DNA of 64,000 nucleotides from Grammothele lineata. Lineage: Eukaryota; Basidiomycota; Agaricomycetes; Polyporales; Polyporaceae. The DNA is taken from contig NDFF03000180.1 of the NCBI GenBank assembly GCA_002150815.3, positions 47,287-111,286 on the forward strand. The letters run 5' to 3'. Shown here in pieces: positions 58,685 through 64,000 of the stretch. The position numbers were made by a program, and so were the translations under genes. A model generated the notes under the pieces. The model searched no databases. It was not told where the DNA came from and was given only the letters and a program-made list of their open reading frames with translations. Each line of letters begins with the position of its first letter. Within the stretch, counting starts at the first letter, position 1.

Positions 58685-60815
58685 ATGTCGTCCGGTACCA
58701 GCGTTACTCCAGCTTGGTGGACATGGATCACGATCGCTGTGCTTGCCGCTTTATCCATCTACCTTCGACCTCGACAGAAACATCGCAGGCTCCCTCCGGG
58801 ACCTCCTCAGCTTCCCCTCATAGGGAACGTGCTAGACTTCCCAAGGAGACACCTAGGGCAAGACTTCCAGCGTCTGTCGCAACGATATGGTACGTCATCG
58901 CCACCTGGGTCCGGGACTACGATGATGTTGAAACTAAACCTTCGCTGTGGACCTCAGGCGATGTCGTATACTTAAACGCCCTAGGGCAGCCCATGCTCTT
59001 ACTTGGATCGTACAAGGTCGCACGCGAGCTGCTCGACAAGAGGTCGGCCAACTACTCCGATCGGCCAGATTCCGTAATGGCAAAACTGTACGCCCTCAGC
59101 GGCCCTCACAATCTCCCTGGGTAATAACTCTACTCCAGGACCGGTCTTAATGACTTTTTCATCTTGACGGGTTACGGCAACCAATGGCGACTCCATCGCC
59201 GCGTCTTTCATCAATCTTTCAACGCTGACGCCGCTCAAGAGTTCAGGCCTATCCAGCTTATGGCGGCCCGAAAGCTCCTGGTGGCGATCCTGCAGTCTCC
59301 CCAAAAGGACTTGGCGGCCCAAGTGAAGTTGTAAGCACGGTGCCCACCAAATTCGACCATCTTCTGGCTGATTCGCAACTACTCTAGTTCTTTGGCGTCG
59401 TCTTTGATGCGCGTTGCGTACGGTCTTGAGCTTGACGAACATAACGACAAGTATTTCGAGATCGTGGAAAGGATCGGGATGGTCGGGGAAATCATCGCAG
59501 CTCCTGGACGTTTTCCTGTGGAGGCGTTGCCGATTTTGAGCTACCTCCCGTCGTGGTTCCCGGGAGGAGGATTTAAGAAGTTCGGTGCCGAAGGGAGGGC
59601 CCTCATCCACAGTAGTCTCAACACGCTATACCGAACGGCGGTGGATGGGCTGGTAAGGGAGAATCATCCAAGTACGAATGATGTGAACTGACGTGTTTTC
59701 ACGACGGCAGAACGCAGGCGTCGGAAAGGAATCTGTCATCTCGCGCTTGCTCGAAGAGGCTGTCAGTTCTTACGATTTGGAGGGAGCCGGCGAACCTGAT
59801 CTTGAGACGTTCATCAAGAATCTCACCATCACCACCTACATCGGTGTGTTCATCTCTCTTGCTTATCTTCGGAAATTTACTGAGTGTTATTCTTAAGCGG
59901 GCGCGGATACGGTGTGTACTTTCCTACATTGATGAACCCGCGAAGGCAATTGACTGACTATTCAATCTGCACAGACAGAAACATCGTTGGAAGCTTTTTT
60001 CCTGGCAATGGCGATGTATCCGGACGTCCAGCGGAAAGCACAAGAAGAGCTCGACCGCGTCGTCGGAAACGATCGCCTTCCTACTTTTGAGGACTACGGA
60101 CCCCTTCCGTACCTCAACGCGGTACTTAAGGAGGTCCTACGTTGGCACTCGGTCACTCCCCTTGGAGTTCCCCACCGTTCCGTTGCAGATGATGAGTATA
60201 ACGGGTATCATATCCCGGCAGGGACCATCGTCATCGTGAACGCCTGGTCAGCACACTTCCTCTATGCGGACTCCTTCGTACGGTCTATCTCATGCAAGGA
60301 TAATCCACTCAGGGCTATTGCTCGCGACCCGGAGTTATACCCCAACCCAGACGCCTTCATGCCCGAGAGGTTCCTCGACGCGACCGGCCAGCTCGACCTC
60401 AGCAAGGGGGACCCTGCTGAGTTCACGTTTGGGTTTGGCAGGAGGTGCGTTCTCTATTATTTCTCTCTTGACATACGTGCTCATGTGGTGATTGGGATCT
60501 TGACGGCTCCAGGATCTGTCCTGGACGATACTTCGCAGAGGCATCGCTCTTCATGTACCTGGCCTCGATTCTCCACGCCTTCACCATCGAACCCCCATTC
60601 GACGCTGCGTCCGGAGGACCGAAAAGGCTCAACCACAACACGAAGACATCCCTAACAATGATAGCGTGAGTGGACGACTACACATCGGTTGAGGTATCAA
60701 TCAACATTCATTCCTACTTCTTATTGTTAGGCACCTTGAACACCACGAATACATTGTGAAACCTCGCTCGAAGCGCGCAGAGCAACTCATTCTGGAGGAG
60801 CGCGACAGCACATGA
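58685..60815 (+). CDS. Cytochrome P450 monooxygenase, array copy 6
   Basis: 526 residues, the longest copy. Exons: 58685-58889, 58958-59087, 59139-59330, 59388-59652, 59711-59843, 59898-59911, 59975-60246, 60313-60444, 60513-60665 and 60731-60815 (1,581 nt). The ATG at 58685 was chosen because it is followed by a normal anchor (WWTWITIAVLAALSIYL); an in-frame ATG at 58628 would add 19 residues without homology. WRLHR is at 128-132, AGADT at 309-313, EVLR at 366-369 and haem Cys450. Exon 9 carries two extra codons in the loop after PPFDAASGG. The helix before the J region reads TETSLEAFFLAMAM where the others have TY.ALQVFFLAMAM. It ends 181 bp from the stop of the converging phosducin-like gene. 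Confidence 0.97.
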
Positions 60816-60996
60816 TCACACGGAGAGGACGACCGCCGCCTCCTGAGCCGTGCAAAAGGGATACTCTGCGAGTGAATTCGAAAGAATGAGAGTTAGTACA
60901 ATTCCGGTCGTCTATGTGTAATCTCAGAGCGGATCTCAAACGGGTATGGCTACAGAAGATACGGAGCATGCTTTTGTACAGGGGGCGTAGTCGAGT

Positions 60997-62277
60997 TTAC
61001 CGGTCGTCGTCGCTGTTTCCGAAGACAAGATCCTCCCCATCGTCGGAGAAGTCGTCGTCATCATCGAGTCCGAGCTTGTCAGTGGCGCCGCCGTAGTGTC
61101 TAGGCGAGGTGAGAATATCATGTCTGCAACGTAGCCTGTTCATTAGTGTTACAAGACCACAGACGGCACACAACATACCGTTTGAGCAGCTCCTCGATGC
61201 CTTGTTTTGCCTCCCAATCTACACGCACCCAAGTGTGTACGAGCTCGCCGCCACGGTATACCAGGATGGTCGGAAGAACGTCTGTGTCGACTTCATCGTC
61301 TTCCCATTGGCCTTCCTCAACCTCCTCGTCGTCGTCGTCGTCATCGATCTCCTCGTCCACTTCGTCATCGAAAAACTCGTCCTTCTCTTGGATGCGAGAG
61401 CGAGAGGAGACGTTGAGACCGCGCTTCGGGAAGCGCGACAAGTTGAAAGCAGCGTGGCTGGATTTTGGGGCGGCCGAGGAAGCGAAGCCGATCGCGCCGG
61501 CGCGTGCCCGTAGGAATTTTGTTAATGGGTAGCTTCGTGCAAGGCGAGAGAGGGTATCGTCGACGGAGGCACACCTGTCTAACGACTAGATGTGGACGTG
61601 CAGTCAGTGGGAGGTGTTGTAGGGGCTGATCCCAGGACGTGGACGGCGGGGAAGTTGCGGGGAAATCACTACAGAACACGTACCGAATCGTAGATGTGCA
61701 ACACTACCCACACGTTCCGGTCTTCCTCCACTGCTTGCACGAAGCTCCGTACGCCCACTTCTCGTAGGTGCCCAAACTTGCCCTTCCCCGCCAGTCTTGC
61801 ACGTGAGCCCCCTGCTCGCGCTTCCTGGAGTGCCTGTTCTTGTAGCCGTTCCTTTTCCTCCTCCGCCCACGTCTTCCCGCCCAGACTCGCCTTCTCCATC
61901 GCGCGGTTAAGTGCGCCCACCTCGTCCGCGCGCTTTGCACGCGCGAGACTTTCCGCCTCGGCGCGGTCGCGGATGACGCCCTTGACGCCGGTACGACCAG
62001 GGCCCATGCCGATCGAGTCCTGCGACGGCTGCGACGCGACGTGGGCCTCTACTGCTGCACGTCGCTCGGCGTCCGAGTCGTACTCGAAGTCATCGGCTTC
62101 AGTCGGCCATGGTGCAGGTCCAGGAGATGGCGATCGGGAGCGGACCGGGGAGGAGGAGCGGGAAGGCGGGCTGAAGAGCCTGCCCGATAGGACGAGGTCT
62201 TCGATGTCGCCGTACTAGTCATTGCTGCTCCATGAGATTCAAAGTATGCGTTATGACTCCCGACATGAACGTACCAT
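60997..62277 (-). CDS. Phosducin-like protein (G-protein beta-gamma co-chaperone)
   Basis: Exons: 62277-62275 (the ATG alone), 62214-61684, 61585-61179 and 61135-60997; 1,080 nt, 359 residues. The N-terminus YGDIEDLVLSGRLFSPP and the RTGVKGVIRDRAEAE segment resemble the G-beta-gamma-binding helix region (TGPKGV type) of PhLP1/phosducin. From about residue 150 comes a thioredoxin-like fold (FGHLREVGVRSFVQAV, VWVVLHIYDS, LDRCASVDDTLSRLA, then VLPTILVYRGGELVHTW). The tail LVFGNSDDD is typical of the family. Known members (mammalian PhLP1, fungal BDM-1) help the CCT chaperonin assemble the G-beta-gamma dimer in the cytosol. An unusually acidic run (residues about 235-270, mostly Asp/Glu) sits inside the thioredoxin-like domain. 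The one-codon first exon is inferred: it gives GTACGT/TAG borders and the right phase. The last intron is short (43 nt). Confidence 0.9.
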
Positions 62278-62409
62278 TGACCTGTGGTGTTGAAGATAGA
62301 GGAGATGGCGGAAGAGACTTAGAAAGGACTACTTGATGTGGCGGCAACGCGTACTTGGGAGGCGGAATGCACCAGCCTTCATGATGCTCTGAGATTCCTA
62401 TGACGTCAA

Positions 62410-62492
62410 GGCCCAATGGTCTAGTAGTATGATTCGCGCTTCGGGTTTCCTGAGCTTGCGCGAGGTCCCGGGTTCAATTCCCGGTTGGGCCC
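62410..62492 (+). tRNA. tRNA-Pro (anticodon CGG) with an 11-nt intron
   Basis: The acceptor stem GGCCCAA pairs with TTGGGCC (62485-62491), followed by discriminator C. The T arm is CCGGG-TTCAATT-CCCGG. The anticodon stem CGCGC (62435-62439) pairs with GCGCG (62458-62462). The anticodon CGG is at 62442-62444, flanked by T33 and G37. An 11-base intron (62446-62456) lies directly after position 37, the canonical eukaryotic site. Mature length is 72 nt before CCA, which is not encoded. The gene sits between the phosducin-like gene and a secreted-protein gene. Confidence 0.96.
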
Positions 62493-62498
62493 TTTTTT
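62493..62498 (+). terminator. RNA polymerase III terminator of tRNA-Pro
   Basis: Six consecutive T residues immediately follow the last tRNA base, the normal pol III stop signal. Confidence 0.9.
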
Positions 62499-63172
62499 AT
62501 CCCTTCATAGTGACTAGGTAGGCTACCCAAAGTACAGGGATTTGTACGGACTGTTTGTATGAAGTATAGTATCATGACTAGAACCAGCGGTTACAACTTC
62601 CTACGGGCACTACGACCACTCCACCCGGGGCTATGCGAGCCTCGCCCGGTGGCAACGAGTCCCACACAGCACATTTTGTGCGCCTATTGCACTTTACCAA
62701 AACATGCCTCAGCTTCACTCGCACTCTGATCTCCAACAGCGATGCATGGTCTGTATGATCCCGGATGCATTTCGCCCCATGTAGATGGGTGTGTGATTGG
62801 CTTTGCGTGTCGTGTGTATGCGGTAAGTACATATTCCTTCCGTATGGTCATGGTTTCAACCCCGATCCAGGACGAGATCACTTCATCACCAACATAATGA
62901 ACCGATCATCTCATGATCTAGCTCCCCGATCTGCCAAGCGGCCTTTAGCCTGTGTTATAAGCTGACGTCGTGCGCCGCAGCCCGAGCCGCCCTTTCCTCT
63001 TCGCCCTTTCTTATACCTTGCCCCCTTTCCTCCGATTTTCGTTCGTCTTCGTTTCATCTCGAGTGGCACTCGAGGTTTCGTGCAGGCCGGCCTCTCGCTT
63101 ATCATTCGTTCTTCTTTCTACGTTGCATACTCTTCCTCCCAACCTTCTTTCACTTACCTCACAGACTAAAGA
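62499..63172. other. 0.7-kb intergenic region upstream of a secreted-protein gene
   Basis: The right half (62970-63165) is pyrimidine-rich (TTTC/CTTCC tracts) directly before the ATG at 63173. This looks like a fungal CT-rich core promoter and 5' leader. No gene is visible. Confidence 0.6.
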
Positions 63173-64000
63173 ATGATGAGGATTTCCACAGCACTCTTCG
63201 TCGCAGTCGCCTGCGCCTCACAGCTCGTGAGCGCTGCACCCCTCGCGAGGCGGCTCACGCAAGACATCAGCGACTCCACCCACGAGTGGGCACAAGCCTG
63301 CGTATGTGTCCCTTGTGGTCTAGCAACGAGCCATGCATTCTCCGTCAAATGTACTGACAGCCTCTGACAGATCAAGGCTGGCGGCGGCGTATCCTGCAAG
63401 AACGTCGCAGTGAACGCCGTCCAGACCCTCATCGAGAGTGCGGGCCCGTGCGAGCAGCAGGACGCAGCGGACATGATGGTCGACCTCGCCAAATCGCTCT
63501 TCGACGACCGGGACATGATTCGCTTCGCGCAGATATTTGTCCAGCAGCCGCGCAACACTGTACGTATTCCGTACCACCTTGGTAATGATGAAAGGTCGTT
63601 GACAACAACTGACTTCTGGCATGCGTTTGTGATCGCGCGCGCGATACAGCCTTCAAACCAATCTGTTCCGTATTGTCAAGACGAACCCAAGAACGAAGAG
63701 CTCAAGGGTCTCTATCAGTGCCAGTTCGCCAGCGCTTCCAATTCCACGTCCTTCTTCGGGGACATCGCCGCCGGCAACCCCGGGACCATCCCCTTCTCCC
63801 TCTCCGCTCCCATCTTTCCTGCAGGGTCGTGCCCCGCCCATCCTGACGGACCTATTCCGGATGGAGAGCAGCTCGTGCACCTCACTCAGGACCCAGGGCT
63901 GGACAACATCCCTATTGAGGGTGTCGCGGAGACTGCATTCGGAGCAGGGTCTACTCTAGAGATCCTGTTCTCTGTGCCCCTTGCCGCCGCAAGCGCCACG
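63173..64000 (+). CDS. Secreted cysteine-containing protein, 3' end outside the window
   Basis: Exons 63173-63301, 63371-63559 and 63650 to the window edge give 223 visible residues with all introns in phase 0. Two adjacent ATGs (63173, 63176) start a signal peptide ending near LVSAAP. A dibasic RR just after it (PLARR) is a possible Kex2 site. The mature part contains cysteines in VSCKN, GPCEQ, PYCQD, YQCQF and GSCPAH, plus N-glycosylation sequons NQS and NST. It has no catalytic motif that I recognise. Function is unknown; an extracellular structural, binding or effector-like role is possible. The frame is still open at position 64000. Confidence 0.72.

Overview
The window looks like nuclear DNA of an agaricomycete basidiomycete, probably a wood-decay polypore. 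Genes are intron-dense with introns mostly of 43-110 nt, GT-AG borders and CTRAY-like branch sites. There is a tandem array of fungal multi-exon cytochrome P450 genes, GC is high, and there is a eukaryotic intron-containing tRNA-Pro. All gene models below were spliced by eye. The six P450 models and the phosducin-like model each come out exactly divisible by three.

Layout. (1) 1-12.7 kb: a long GC- and CpG-rich stretch in which I recognise no gene. (2) 12.7-16.6 kb, minus strand: a proline/histidine/glutamine-rich GATA zinc-finger transcription factor. One intron of this gene contains a 1,843-bp inverted-repeat element (14155-15997). Its two 368-bp arms differ at one base and the element is bounded by TA. 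Removing it would leave an ordinary intron of about 97 nt. (3) 16.6-29.1 kb: a second GC-rich stretch with no recognisable gene, dotted with short tandem repeats. (4) 29.1-29.9 kb, plus: a TRIP4/Rqt4-type C2HC5 zinc-finger protein (ribosome quality control). (5) 33.7-36.9 kb, minus: a large coiled-coil protein of unknown function. (6) 38.0-38.5 kb, plus: a small secreted-protein gene with a reading-frame break. (7) 38.8-60.8 kb: six intact paralogous microsomal P450 genes, one on the minus strand and five in tandem on the plus strand. (8) 61.0-62.3 kb, minus: a phosducin-like G-protein beta-gamma co-chaperone. (9) 62.4 kb, plus: tRNA-Pro(CGG) with an 11-nt intron. (10) 63.2 kb to the right edge, plus: the 5' part of a secreted protein gene.

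Function. The P450 array is the dominant functional block. All six copies keep the PPGP hinge, helix-C WRLHR, (A/G)GxDT, ExxR and FGFGRRICPG motifs, and all share one ten-exon structure with a 14-nt micro-exon for the I-helix oxygen-binding motif. No terpene or polyketide synthase, reductase or transporter lies beside them, so the array looks like tandem duplication of a detoxification or lignin/extractive-metabolising P450 family rather than a complete biosynthetic cluster. The other genes are housekeeping or regulatory.

The most unusual object is the inverted repeat inside the GATA gene. Identity between its two halves drops from about 99.7% in the arms to about 67% in the next 87 bp. This suggests arm homogenisation, or strong constraint, within an older inverted duplication.
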